Shown here: positions 15,101-23,053 of the stretch, piece after piece
Numbering within the stretch: position 1 is the first letter of the stretch
How the letters are laid out: the number at the start of each line of letters is the position of its first letter
Assembly: GCA_021818445.1 (NCBI GenBank)
Contig: JAKAEB010000035.1
Location: forward strand, 1 to 39,151
Length of the DNA: 39,151 bases
Reading direction: 5' to 3'
Source of the DNA: Planctomycetota bacterium
Lineage (GTDB): Bacteria > Planctomycetota > Phycisphaerae > WQYP01
Notes under the pieces: model-generated
Told to the model about the DNA's origin: nothing
The model's database searches: none
Seen by the model: only the letters and a program-made list of their open reading frames with translations
Program-made: the position numbers and the translations under genes

Positions 15101-17812
15101 TCACTGTTGGTCGCTGGATGTATCGCGATAGGTGTAAGTTGCGGCTAATCCCTGAAGCGTCTTGTTATCCAAAATAACGTCGTGCGGAATAAGCAGATAG
15201 GACCAAGGCTTGCCGCCATGTTGCTTTTCGTGGGCTGTGGCGTTGGCGCACCATTCCGTTGCGGCAGCGGCCTTGGCTACCACATCCACTGCTGTTAGCT
15301 CGTTAGCGGCTTTGGGTTCGCAGAGGAACTTCGCCGTTCTGGTCTCGACCACGAAATCAGGTTCGTAGGACGCCTCGCCTGTGTAGTGAATCTGGAAGTC
15401 GCCTTTAGCCGGTTTGAACCACTTGATTACTTCCTTGTCATTTTCCAGGATCACAGCAAAACGCCGCTCTGAATCCGAATCGAATTTCTGCACACGGTAA
15501 AGACACCTGCCAAACCCGGCAAATAGCATCTTGGGAATATCCTGTTTGTTTGAGACCATGGCGCGGAAGTCGCACTCGGTTGCGCCCGCAGGAGCCGAGT
15601 AATTATTGGGCCGTAGGGTTGTGAACCCCTTGCTTACATAGGCTTTATAAGTGGTAGCTTTTTCCACAAAATGATCCTGCATCTGGGCATGTATCAGGTT
15701 CACCAGTGATTGCTGGTGGTACTGAAGCACATTGAGCACCTCATCCTCATTCTTCAGGTAGGACCGCAAATGCGCCACGACCTGCCCCGCCAGTTTATAC
15801 AACAGTTCCGCGTGGTCGTCATAGCACACATCGTTAAAATCAATGAGACCACGCACAAGGTAGTCTTCGAGTTTTTCTTCGGGCACGATGCCGGTGCCGC
15901 TCATGAGCCTATGCTGCTCCCGATTGTGCAATTCCTGAATGAGAATCTCATTGTCCACCGGCTGGAGCCGCACACCTGACAAGTCGAGGTTGAACTCCCG
16001 GAAGCCGCGCGTCACCTCGCCCACTGGTTGGACGGTGATGCGCGGAATATCAATAGACAGCTCGTTACGCAAGGCGATGGTCTTGGCCACCACATCCACC
16101 AGATTCACCGAATCTACAATACCATCCAGTTCCTGTTGCGACGGAGTAATGGCATTCCGCACTTTCTCAACGATCTGCTGTTGGATTTCCGGCGTCGCGA
16201 GGTCGACGGAACGCGGTAGATACTCAAAATGCCGGTGAATGATTTCGAGGGTGGCCTTGGCCGCTTCCTGTTCTTTCGGTTTTTCGAAGAGCAGTTTCTG
16301 TTGTTCTCCCTTGTATTCACCGCCGCCCTCCTCAATGGACCGTGGTTGAATGCGCTGCATAATTTCGGGTTCTGCTATCACCACCTTGGATCGCTCGTCA
16401 TTTACATAGATTACCTTCAAGCCACCCCGAATCACCGAGTCCGGGCTGTTGGCGTAATCTACAATCTCCTGGAACCGATCGTGCGATACGATGGTCAAGC
16501 GATCCACCGCGCCGACACCTGTCCGACGACCATAGGGCAGGCGCAGACCGCGCCCGATGGACTGCTCCACCAGCGTTTGCGAGTTCGCGGCGCGCAGCGG
16601 GACGATGGTGTAGAGATTGGTGACATCCCAGCCTTCTTTGAGCATATTGACATGAATAACGATTTCCGTCGGGTTTTCCGGCCGCTCCACATTGATAAGC
16701 TGTTCAATGGTCTCATCGCGTTCCTCGCCGCTCTGCTTTGAGTGAACCTGGATGACCTTACCCTTGTATCGCCCCTCAAAAAACGCCTCATCTTCAACGA
16801 ACTTCGCAAGGGCGTCGGCGTGGTCGGTATCCCTGGCAATAATTAGCATGAACGGCTTTACGATCGGCTTGCCGTTCTCGCGGGCGTATACTTCCAGTTC
16901 GACCTTGGTATTCTCGTGGATGCGCACGCCGTCTTCCAGTTTTAGCCGCTCCAGGCTGGCCGCATCATAATTCTTCGGATTGAAGTTTTCGCGCGTCGCC
17001 ACGGCGGGTTCTTTGACAAATCCGTCCGTCATGGCGCTGGATAGCGGGTAGGCATAGATGACGTTCTGGAATGCCTGCTTGCCGCTGCCGCGTTCCACCT
17101 GGGGTGTGGCAGTAAGCTCAAGGCCGAGAATGGGCTTTAATTCGCTGATCGCCTTCATGGCCGCCGAGGCTCTGTAGCGGTGGGATTCGTCCATGAGCAG
17201 CACGAGGTCGTCGAGCTTTGAGAGATAATCGAAGTAACTCTCCCCGATATATTCCTGAAGCCGGCGGAATCGTGGAACATTGGTCTTCTCAGCGCCTTTG
17301 GGCGTCTCCGTGCTGGTAATCTTCGATATGTTGAAGATGTTGATGTGAACATTCGACTCGAAGAGACGCCCACCGCGGACGCCGCGACCGCTCTCGTAGT
17401 TATCGCCGGTGATGATTTCCGGCGGCTCGATAGCAAATTCTGAAATGCCTTGGAAGACATACTTTGGCGTGCCCGGTGTAAGATCCATAATTAATTTATT
17501 ATAAATGGTCAAATTTGGCGAGAGGACGAAGAAATGACGGATGCCTTCCGCCCTGTACAGGTAGGCGATGAAGGCTCCCATGAGGCGGGTCTTGCCCACG
17601 CCGGTCGCCAAAGCGAAACAGAGTGATGGAAAATCCCGCTCGAAGTCCGTGACCGTCGCATACTCGGTCTGAATAGCCTTCAAGGATCGGACGGGATCGG
17701 CTCCTTTTTCCAGCGAGATGATTTCACATACCCGCGCGAGAATTTCCAGCGATTCTCGCTGCGGGGGCCGCAAGCTCAGGCGATTGGCAATTCCATTGAT
17801 GTGTGGGTTCAT
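15101..17812 (-). CDS. res: Type III restriction enzyme, Res subunit
   Basis: The product has 903 residues. A superfamily 2 helicase core carries Walker A ATGVGKT (69-75), LSPNLTIYNKL, the DEAH-type box MDESHR (about 208-213), LELTATP, and motif VI-like QSIGRGLRLPYGRR. A C-terminal PD-(D/E)xK nuclease is visible as YEPDFVV followed by LCEPKA near residue 830, with Asp, Glu and Lys in place. Type III Res needs Mod to recognise DNA, translocates and cuts about 25 bases away. The ATG at 17812 overlaps the mod stop (ATGA). All key motifs are intact, so the enzyme is probably active. Downstream lies the SbcD/SbcC-like pair, 15 bases away. Confidence 0.9.
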   Translation of the reverse strand: MNPHINGIANRLSLRPPQRESLEILARVCEIISLEKGADPVRSLKAIQTEYATVTDFERDFPSLCFALATGVGKTRLMGAFIAYLYRAEGIRHFFVLSPNLTIYNKLIMDLTPGTPKYVFQGISEFAIEPPEIITGDNYESGRGVRGGRLFESNVHINIFNISKITSTETPKGAEKTNVPRFRRLQEYIGESYFDYLSKLDDLVLLMDESHRYRASAAMKAISELKPILGLELTATPQVERGSGKQAFQNVIYAYPLSSAMTDGFVKEPAVATRENFNPKNYDAASLERLKLEDGVRIHENTKVELEVYARENGKPIVKPFMLIIARDTDHADALAKFVEDEAFFEGRYKGKVIQVHSKQSGEERDETIEQLINVERPENPTEIVIHVNMLKEGWDVTNLYTIVPLRAANSQTLVEQSIGRGLRLPYGRRTGVGAVDRLTIVSHDRFQEIVDYANSPDSVIRGGLKVIYVNDERSKVVIAEPEIMQRIQPRSIEEGGGEYKGEQQKLLFEKPKEQEAAKATLEIIHRHFEYLPRSVDLATPEIQQQIVEKVRNAITPSQQELDGIVDSVNLVDVVAKTIALRNELSIDIPRITVQPVGEVTRGFREFNLDLSGVRLQPVDNEILIQELHNREQHRLMSGTGIVPEEKLEDYLVRGLIDFNDVCYDDHAELLYKLAGQVVAHLRSYLKNEDEVLNVLQYHQQSLVNLIHAQMQDHFVEKATTYKAYVSKGFTTLRPNNYSAPAGATECDFRAMVSNKQDIPKMLFAGFGRCLYRVQKFDSDSERRFAVILENDKEVIKWFKPAKGDFQIHYTGEASYEPDFVVETRTAKFLCEPKAANELTAVDVVAKAAAATEWCANATAHEKQHGGKPWSYLLIPHDVILDNKTLQGLAATYTYRDTSSDQQ

Positions 17813-19599
17813 TGTGGGCCTTCCCTTCCTTCGGAAAACTCGAAGAGGGATGGTGTCTGCACGCTGGCTCGCCGTTCCGCCTTGGATCGTGGCTTCATGG
17901 TGTGGGATGACGGCTCCCGGGCTTCCTCCGAATAGGGTGTTTTCATCGGCAGATTCTTTATCTCCAGACTATAGTCGTCATGGCCCCATTCGCATTTGGC
18001 CAGCACGGCCTTCGGAATTTTCTTCACGGTCAGGTTCGGAAACCCCTCAAGGCTTTTGGCGCGGAACGCACCGCACATGACCAACAGTGAACGACCTTCT
18101 CCCACCTCATCGGAAAGTTTCTGCAACTGTTCGCGGGCGAGTGTTTGTGTGGTCACAAAGATGAAGTCGGTCTCGGTGGAGTGCCCTTGCTGCCAGTATA
18201 CCGTGTCACTGGGTGCGTAAATAAAACCCTCCAGCTTGCAGATAGCCTCGGCGAGCATGGCCGAATTGAATTCTTTGCTGATAACCAGATTACCGAATCG
18301 GTCTTTTTCCAACAGCGACGGCCCGACGCGGTAATAGCGGAAGCCGCCGCCACCCTGCCAGCCGACAGATTCGGTAATGCCGCCGGGGTCGGTGCCATCA
18401 ATAACTTTTGTCAGCCGTGGAATAATGTGGGTGTGGCAATGCTCGCCAAGCTCCACCATGATCCACTTGCGGCCCATTTTGTGTGCGACCGCACCAGTGG
18501 TGCCGGAGCCGGCGAAGGAATCGAGAACCCAATCGCCGGGGTTTGTGGCGAGGGTGAGTATGCGGTGGATCAGCCGCTCGGGCTTGGGTGTGTCAAAAAC
18601 CTCGGTGGCACCAAACATTGCAATCCCTTCTTTTTTGGCCTCGTCGGTATGCCCTACCTCATCGTGGGGCCACCAGTTATGTGGGGTCATTCCATCGCGG
18701 ACTTCCGACAAGAACAGTTTTAAGGCCGGCACGGAGTTCTTTCCCTCGCGCCCCCACCATAGCCGGTTTTCTTCGACGTGTGTCCGGTGGGCGTCTGGCT
18801 CGTATTTCCACGCCTTCTTTGTGTTGTTTATCACCTCTCCGGTATTTGGATTCACGATTGGGTAGCAGAGATTCCGGCGTTGTTCTGGGGTTGCCTGATT
18901 AAGGTAGTCAACGGCCTTCCATGGTCCTCTTGGGTCGTTGTCGGGATTGGCGTAACGGTCTATCGACTCTCGGCTCCTTGGAAGCAGGTTGTTTTGAAAT
19001 GCCTCGCTCTTTGAATACACAAGAATGTAGTCACAGATCGTCGCGATGCCCTGAAAATTATTGCTGACGCTATATTTCCTTTGCCATGTCACGCAGGCTC
19101 TGAAGTTTGCACGCTGGAAAACCTCGTCCATCACCACCCGCAGGTAGGCCTGCTCGTTATCATCAATGCTGATCCAGATCGACCCATCCGGCGAAAGCAG
19201 TTGCCGCAATAATTCCAGCCGATCGCGCATCAGGGAAAGCCATAAGGAATGCTCAATGCCGTCATCGTAATGTGTAAAGGCCGAGCCGGTGTTGTACGGC
19301 GGATCAATGTAGATGCACTTGATTTTTCCGGTAAATTCCTGCTCCAGCGCCTTGAGCGCCAAAAGGTTGTCACCAAAAATCAGGCGGTTATCGAAGAAGT
19401 CCTCACGAGGCGCGGAGGCCGCAGAGGTTGGGGATTGTTTTCCAGCGTTCTCCGCGTTCTCGCCTCCGCGCGACCCAACCGTCCGGAATCCCGCGTGGTA
19501 GCTTTTCGCCGGGTCTTCAATAAGAATCCGCGGCTCCAATTTTGGCCGGATGTCCTTTCCGATCCAAGTAAGTTCAAGTTTTTGTTTGCCGTTGGCCAT
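17809..19599 (-). CDS. mod: Type III DNA methyltransferase, Mod subunit
   Basis: The 596-residue beta-class amino-methyltransferase has the catalytic motif DPPYNTG (99-105) before the AdoMet motif FAGSGTTG (362-369). The usual LWLSLMRDRLELL, GSIWISIDDNE and KPERLIHRIL blocks lie between them. Mod recognises the target and methylates adenine, protecting it and directing Res. Residues about 42-65 form a low-complexity insert rich in Glu, Asn, Ala and Ser between the N-terminal strand and the conserved DFFDNRLIFGDNLLALKAL; it appears to come from a dispersed repeat. There is no ribosome-binding site before the ATG at 19599, and a promoter ends seven bases upstream, so the mRNA may be leaderless. 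Mod and Res overlap by ATGA. Confidence 0.92.
   Translation of the reverse strand: MANGKQKLELTWIGKDIRPKLEPRILIEDPAKSYHAGFRTVGSRGGENAENAGKQSPTSAASAPREDFFDNRLIFGDNLLALKALEQEFTGKIKCIYIDPPYNTGSAFTHYDDGIEHSLWLSLMRDRLELLRQLLSPDGSIWISIDDNEQAYLRVVMDEVFQRANFRACVTWQRKYSVSNNFQGIATICDYILVYSKSEAFQNNLLPRSRESIDRYANPDNDPRGPWKAVDYLNQATPEQRRNLCYPIVNPNTGEVINNTKKAWKYEPDAHRTHVEENRLWWGREGKNSVPALKLFLSEVRDGMTPHNWWPHDEVGHTDEAKKEGIAMFGATEVFDTPKPERLIHRILTLATNPGDWVLDSFAGSGTTGAVAHKMGRKWIMVELGEHCHTHIIPRLTKVIDGTDPGGITESVGWQGGGGFRYYRVGPSLLEKDRFGNLVISKEFNSAMLAEAICKLEGFIYAPSDTVYWQQGHSTETDFIFVTTQTLAREQLQKLSDEVGEGRSLLVMCGAFRAKSLEGFPNLTVKKIPKAVLAKCEWGHDDYSLEIKNLPMKTPYSEEAREPSSHTMKPRSKAERRASVQTPSLFEFSEGREGPQ
19405..19475. repeat. 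Repeat-derived in-frame insert inside mod
   Basis: The plus strand here reads through CTCACGAGGCGCGGAGG, CCGCAGAGGTTGG, GCGTTCTCCGCGTTCTCG and CCTCCGCGCG. This is the GC-rich CTC/CTG/CGCGG type of text seen as dispersed intergenic repeats in some bacteria, unlike the surrounding codons. It keeps the mod frame and encodes the linker at residues about 42-65, between two conserved blocks. Confidence 0.5.
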
Positions 19600-19606
19600 G
19601 CGATGT

Positions 19607-19635
19607 ATTGTAAGCGATCAGCTTTCAGCGGTCAG
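19607..19635 (-). promoter_or_regulatory. Promoter-like sequence giving a leaderless mod transcript
   Basis: On the minus strand CTGACC (19630-19635), 17 bases, then TACAAT (19607-19612), with only seven bases left before the mod ATG. Transcription would begin at or next to the A of the start codon. The -35 box lies in a 14-base imperfect direct repeat (GCGATCAGCTTTCA and GCGGTCAGCTCTCG) that may be part of a dispersed repeat family. Confidence 0.4.
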
Positions 19636-19712
19636 CTCTCGGGGAATCTCACGCGGAGGCACCCCGATGTGTCGGGATAAACTCCGCTCGCGGAGATATT
19701 TGACAGCGGGAT

Positions 19713-20531
19713 TTATTCATGGAACTCTGGATACAGCTTTCGGAAGGTGGTCAGATTGGTGCGGTGGTCAATGGTTGGGAAATCGGGCGATGGGGAGAAT
19801 AGCCTTGGTGGAAAACCGCTTGCCTCGGCGCGGAAGAAAGCGGCTTGGATTTGCCAACCGTTAGCCATGGCAACCGCAAGCGTATCCAGCGGAATGTTTC
19901 TGGAGGAAGTCGCGCCGGGGATCCCGGATAACATAAAGCAATCGGATGATAATGGAAATACAATTATCCCCTCTGCAAAATTTTCCGGCGTGAAGGGCAA
20001 CAATGTAGACCTCGCCGTCAATATTGCCGGACAATCTGATGTCACGAGTGTACCAGCCGACACCGGAAATTTGTATACCCGCCACCAGCGTTTGTGCAAA
20101 AGTGGCAACAACTTCTCAATGGCAGGGGGCAGGTCTCGCGGAAGCAGATCCGCCCGGCCACTCGTTTTGGCCCCGAAATCTTGTGCCTGTAGTCGAAACG
20201 CGGGAAGCCGGGCAATAGTCAATGCCACAAACACGACGAGCCACGCACGCGATTCCAAGGATTCAGGAAGTTTTCCAGATCCGACAGTTTTGCCAAGGAC
20301 TGGCGTAATCATTCCTTCGATATCGGCGAAGTATCTTTCGACACTCATCGGATCGGTGAGGCTCTCATCGCGATTGAAATCCTTTATCAAGGGTTCGGCG
20401 CTTGGGGTTGAGCGGCGAATTATTTGTTTCCGTACGTCGAAAACATGGAATGGTCCGTCCTTCATCCCCGTGGCGGTGAAGTGCTTGAGATAAAATCGTC
20501 CAACGATGTGGTGTCTATGTGGTTCGCTCAT
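19713..20531 (-). CDS. DUF4238 family protein
   Basis: The product has 272 residues. It begins MSEPHRHHIVGRFYLKHFT, the diagnostic start of DUF4238, whose members have a His-rich N-terminus, an RxFL/YL motif and a mostly helical remainder. The function is not established; these genes often turn up in defence-like neighbourhoods. The ATG at 20531 has AAGGA eight bases upstream. The frame stays open for another 108 codons, but that extension is Cys/Arg-rich and runs through a repeat and an upstream gene, so it is rejected. The gene ends 113 bases before mod, and that gap includes a CCCGA/TCGGG hairpin near 19672-19686. Confidence 0.8.
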   Translation of the reverse strand: MSEPHRHHIVGRFYLKHFTATGMKDGPFHVFDVRKQIIRRSTPSAEPLIKDFNRDESLTDPMSVERYFADIEGMITPVLGKTVGSGKLPESLESRAWLVVFVALTIARLPAFRLQAQDFGAKTSGRADLLPRDLPPAIEKLLPLLHKRWWRVYKFPVSAGTLVTSDCPAILTARSTLLPFTPENFAEGIIVFPLSSDCFMLSGIPGATSSRNIPLDTLAVAMANGWQIQAAFFRAEASGFPPRLFSPSPDFPTIDHRTNLTTFRKLYPEFHE

Positions 20532-20585
20532 TACTCTTTTCCTTTGGTTGTCCGAGTCAATTCCAATTTTCCCGCACGCACTGTG

Positions 20586-20640
20586 CCGGTGTCGCAGGCG
20601 TCCTGTCCGCTTGGGATGCAGGCAAGATGCCGGCGTTACA
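20586..20640. repeat. REP-like interspersed repeat
   Basis: The text GTCGCAGGCGTCCTGTCC, GCTTGGGATGCAGGC and AAGATGCCGGCGTTACAGG shows the alternating CAGGC/GCCGG units typical of short interspersed palindromic repeats. It lies between the small gene at 20636-21058 and the DUF4238 gene. The upstream gene's TAA (20636-20638) falls at its edge. Confidence 0.45.
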
Positions 20641-21058
20641 GGGTTGTTTCCGGTTGCGCTGACCTGGGTTGTGCTGCAGCGATAAGTTGGTCGGCCAGCA
20701 GGTAGCCGTCGTGGGAGATACCCCAGACGTTTCCATGGGCATGCTCGACAAGGCCGCTTTGTATCAATTGCTCGAATGCCCGTCGATATGTGGCTTGCTT
20801 CCGTGGGCCAGTTTGGTCGCTCGGAAACTGTATCGGGCCGCATTGTAATACCCACCCGCCATCATATTGCACAGGCAGCAGGGGTTGATCCTGTTTCGCG
20901 GCAGCCAGGAGTATTTCAACTGCCTCGGGCATGAGCCGCCGCCCCGGTGCTGTGGGCTGCACGAGCGATGGAAGGGTAGCGCTGGGCTGATGAAAACCTT
21001 GACGTATTGCGTGTTTTTTCTGTGCTCCAAGTCTCTGAATCTGTTGCGCTGCGCCCAT
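20636..21058 (-). CDS. Hypothetical protein with a winged-helix-like C-terminal half
   Basis: The product has 140 residues of no recognised family. The first 40 residues are basic and probably disordered. From about 45 it reads as a compact domain (LMPEAVEILLAAAKQ), and at 95-130 as a helix-turn-helix/wing-like segment, ATYRRAFEQLIQSGLVEHA followed by VWGISHDGYLLADQL. This resembles small DNA-binding or adaptor modules in which a helix is followed by a beta hairpin. AGGA lies four bases before the ATG at 21058. It begins six bases after the preceding ORF, so the two are likely coexpressed. The stop lies at the edge of a REP-like repeat. Coding nature is fairly likely, function unknown. Confidence 0.5.
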   Translation of the reverse strand: MGAAQQIQRLGAQKKHAIRQGFHQPSATLPSLVQPTAPGRRLMPEAVEILLAAAKQDQPLLPVQYDGGWVLQCGPIQFPSDQTGPRKQATYRRAFEQLIQSGLVEHAHGNVWGISHDGYLLADQLIAAAQPRSAQPETTL

Positions 21059-21064
21059 GGAATC

Positions 21065-21550
21065 CTAAATCCACTCCCGCGCCCCCACATATGGGCCTGT
21101 GAAAGTTTCTGCCATGCCTCTGGGGTCCAAATCTTCAACTTCTTGGCGCAGTAGCGCTCTTATCGCCCTCACTGCCTCCCTATAGCAAACCAATGAACGG
21201 TTCAGATCTGCTGAACAATGTTCTTTGACAATTAAATAACATGCCCGCATCATTGGCTCCGCCTCAGCCATGAGGATCGCTATGTACCCGGCAGAATGTC
21301 GACGCCCGCGCCAACTCCGCACGCTCTCCTGCTCAACTGCTCTGGCGGCAGCCGCCGCCCCCCATAAAACAACTTGGCCATCTTGGCCACCTTGAACACA
21401 GCCCGCTGCCATCAAGGCTCTTATCAATTTTCCTAACTTGGCCACCTTGCCCCCTAACTTGGCCATCTTGGCCACCTTGCCGCCCGCTGAAAACTGATTG
21501 CTCAACGCGGTAAGCCGGCGGCCACAGCCGCCCAAAAACATCTTGGGCAT
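21065..21550 (-). CDS. Hypothetical ORF, N-terminal part made from repeats
   Basis: The open frame is 161 codons, but the first 65 residues are translated repeat text (KVAKMAKLGGKVAKLGKL). Only about residues 75-161 look like a protein: RRHSAGYIAILMAEAEP, a hydrophobic helix MMRACYLIVKE, and VCYREAVRAIRALLRQEVEDL. A start at the ATG at 21271 would give a 68-residue product, but it has no ribosome-binding site. The C-terminal part is followed six bases later by the next gene. I do not recognise it; it may be a decayed gene into which repeats have grown. Confidence 0.3.
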   Translation of the reverse strand: MPKMFLGGCGRRLTALSNQFSAGGKVAKMAKLGGKVAKLGKLIRALMAAGCVQGGQDGQVVLWGAAAAARAVEQESVRSWRGRRHSAGYIAILMAEAEPMMRACYLIVKEHCSADLNRSLVCYREAVRAIRALLRQEVEDLDPRGMAETFTGPYVGAREWI

Positions 21551-21730
21551 CTAGGGCAAGTTGCCTCGCTGAACACCGCAAGCGTCCCAAAGGCTGAATG
21601 CCAAATACTAAATGTTGGCGGCTTCGTCGCCCCCAAAAACAACCTGGCAATCTTGGCACATTTGAACCAAACCCGCTGACACCAAGCCTTTTCTCAACTT
21701 TCCGAACTTGGCGTCCTTGGACCTTGTTTC
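21340..21730. repeat. Degenerate tandem repeat tract with AACTTGGCCATCTTGGCC units
   Basis: Units such as ACTTGGCCATCTTGGCCACC recur at about 21370 and 21455, and in weaker form at about 21530 and 21640. Two longer blocks (near 21358-21440 and 21625-21710) align over about 80 bases: CCCATAAAACAACTTGGCCA with CCCCAAAAACAACCTGGCAA, and further on TCAATTTTCCTAACTTGGC with TCAACTTTCCGAACTTGGC. The tract fills the space between HNH and the next small ORFs. Confidence 0.65.
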
Positions 21731-21774
21731 GGTCGCGCAACACAAATGGCATGAACGCGGCATCGGGGCTTTCA

Positions 21775-22119
21775 TCAGCCCAGGGTAGCGCTGGGCATCG
21801 CTTTTAGCGTCGCCTCGAAAACATCGGGCGGCTCGCTGTTCTCCACCAGCCGCCCGTCGCGTACAGCGGCAATGGTGTTGTCTCGATGCTGCTTAAGCTC
21901 GGTCAACGTGAAGTTGCGGGTCATATTTGTTTTCGTGTGGACGCTGCTATGGCATGTGACGCACAGAGCGATAAGGTTGTCTGGATTGTCGGTTCCACCT
22001 TCCTCGCGCGGCTGAATGTGATGTACCTGAAGGTGCAGGGGCTTAAATCGCCTGCAAATGCAGCAGCGCCGGCCACAATCTGCGAGAAGATTGTCAGCAT
22101 GGTTTTGCGGAATTGTCAT
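21775..22119 (-). CDS. HNH endonuclease (McrA-like fold)
   Basis: The product has 114 residues. It shows the complete HNH core: CCICRRFKPLHLQVHHIQP (CxxC at about 19-22 and the catalytic HH at 33-34), then EEGGTDNPDNLIALCVTCH with the Asn, Asp and the second Cys pair. This is a standalone HNH nuclease of the type found in restriction systems, phages and mobile elements. A strong GGAGGG lies five bases before the ATG at 22119. That start lies inside the end of the preceding gene (26-base overlap in another frame), so the two are coupled. The C-terminal 40 residues are helical. Its substrate is unknown. Confidence 0.85.
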   Translation of the reverse strand: MTIPQNHADNLLADCGRRCCICRRFKPLHLQVHHIQPREEGGTDNPDNLIALCVTCHSSVHTKTNMTRNFTLTELKQHRDNTIAAVRDGRLVENSEPPDVFEATLKAMPSATLG

Positions 22120-22804
22120 GTGTTCCCTCCATTTGATTGCCAGCCGGATGCCATCCCATGGGAACGGTCACTACGGCGGGGTCGCCTTCACTGAGGATAC
22201 TCAAGGACACCAAATCTTGTGGCCCCGGATGCGGGCCGAACTTGTACCGCATCGTCGGAAGCGCGTGACTACCCAGCCACTGGCGAAGAAGGTTCGTTAA
22301 GGCGTCAGACAATCTCCACTCGGTCGGCAATTGTCTTGGCGACGCAGGCGGGACAGCTTTGATCGGCTGGGTCAGGAACGGGAAGCATTTTGAGATAGCG
22401 GGAATAGCGGTGGTCGAAAAATGCTGTGGATTCACAGTGTTAACGGTCAGATGGGCGTCTTGCGCGAACCGGCCAGCGTGGTTTAGACAAGCAATTTGGT
22501 GCCAGAGGATTTCATCGGCCATCCGCACTTGTATCCCCTCCTCAATAGCACGGGCCAGTTCTTCGCCAGATTTTTCGAGATAAGCATCGCCTGAGAGGAT
22601 TTCGCCCATCTCGTATCGCACCACCTTGCGGCGGTCGCCCTCGCCAACGCGGGTTACCATCTTCTCGTAGTCGTTGAGCCTGAATTCTACGAGCGCCGCC
22701 ACCAATCGGCGATGGCATTCCGTGCGTGAGCGTCGCCTTGCCACGGTAAAGCGGGCGCGAAGCCGGTCCCACCAGGGTAGCGGGTCTATTTTTACGTCAA
22801 GCAT
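22094..22804 (-). CDS. Unknown protein translationally coupled to the HNH nuclease
   Basis: The product has 236 residues and I do not recognise the family. The ATG at 22804 (MLDVKIDPLPWWDRL) has GGAG eight bases upstream; the frame extends to a TTG at 22864, but those codons lack a ribosome-binding site. The N-terminal half is helical and charged (RTECHRRLVAALVEFRL, DRRKVVRYEMGEILSGD). The C-terminal half has TEWRLSDALTNLLRQWLG. No membrane segment or known catalytic motif is visible. It overlaps the HNH gene by 26 bases, a strong sign of a functional pair. It may be the specificity or regulatory partner of the nuclease, which is inference from context. Confidence 0.6.
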   Translation of the reverse strand: MLDVKIDPLPWWDRLRARFTVARRRSRTECHRRLVAALVEFRLNDYEKMVTRVGEGDRRKVVRYEMGEILSGDAYLEKSGEELARAIEEGIQVRMADEILWHQIACLNHAGRFAQDAHLTVNTVNPQHFSTTAIPAISKCFPFLTQPIKAVPPASPRQLPTEWRLSDALTNLLRQWLGSHALPTMRYKFGPHPGPQDLVSLSILSEGDPAVVTVPMGWHPAGNQMEGTHDNSAKPC

Positions 22805-22888
22805 GCTGCAAACTCCATGGGACTGCGCTTCGGTAAGCGCCATGTCGTGGCCGCCCTCGGCCAAACGAAGAAATATTGTACGCGATGA

Positions 22889-22980
22889 GATATCCGAACA
22901 CCGGCGCTGCCACTGCGTTCTGTCTACACATGGCGATCACTGCGGTTTGTTCCACGGCCCCAAACCTCAACCGCTCCAGC
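22889..22980 (-). pseudogene. Decayed fragment of an AlbA_2/HATPase gene
   Basis: This stretch aligns with 23598-23688, inside the intact AlbA_2 gene, at roughly 88-90 percent over about 90 bases by eye, in the same orientation. The intact gene there encodes TGAVEVWGRGTNRVIAMCKQ; the copy has AGAVEVWGRGTNR, then a one-base insertion that shifts the frame and leads to an early stop. The rest of the gene is missing on both sides. It is a relic of a second, related gene or of a partial duplication. Confidence 0.75.
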
Positions 22981-23053
22981 GTGGTAAGGAGCGGCGTTTT
23001 TATCGGCCTCTTATAAATCGGATTATTATTTCTTATGTTTTTCGATCAACTTA

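Noticed and set aside
20532..20855. N-terminal extension of the DUF4238 protein
   Set aside because: The extension is Cys/Arg-rich, runs through a REP-like repeat and overlaps another likely gene; the ATG at 20531 has a good ribosome-binding site and the family's standard start.
21340..21730. CRISPR array
   Set aside because: The repeats are degenerate, irregular in spacing and have no unique spacers of constant size; no cas genes are present.
21333..21752. Minus-strand ORF of 139 codons over the repeat tract
   Set aside because: It consists mostly of translated repeats (GGQDGQVRGQGGQ) and competes with the tract and the 21065 ORF.
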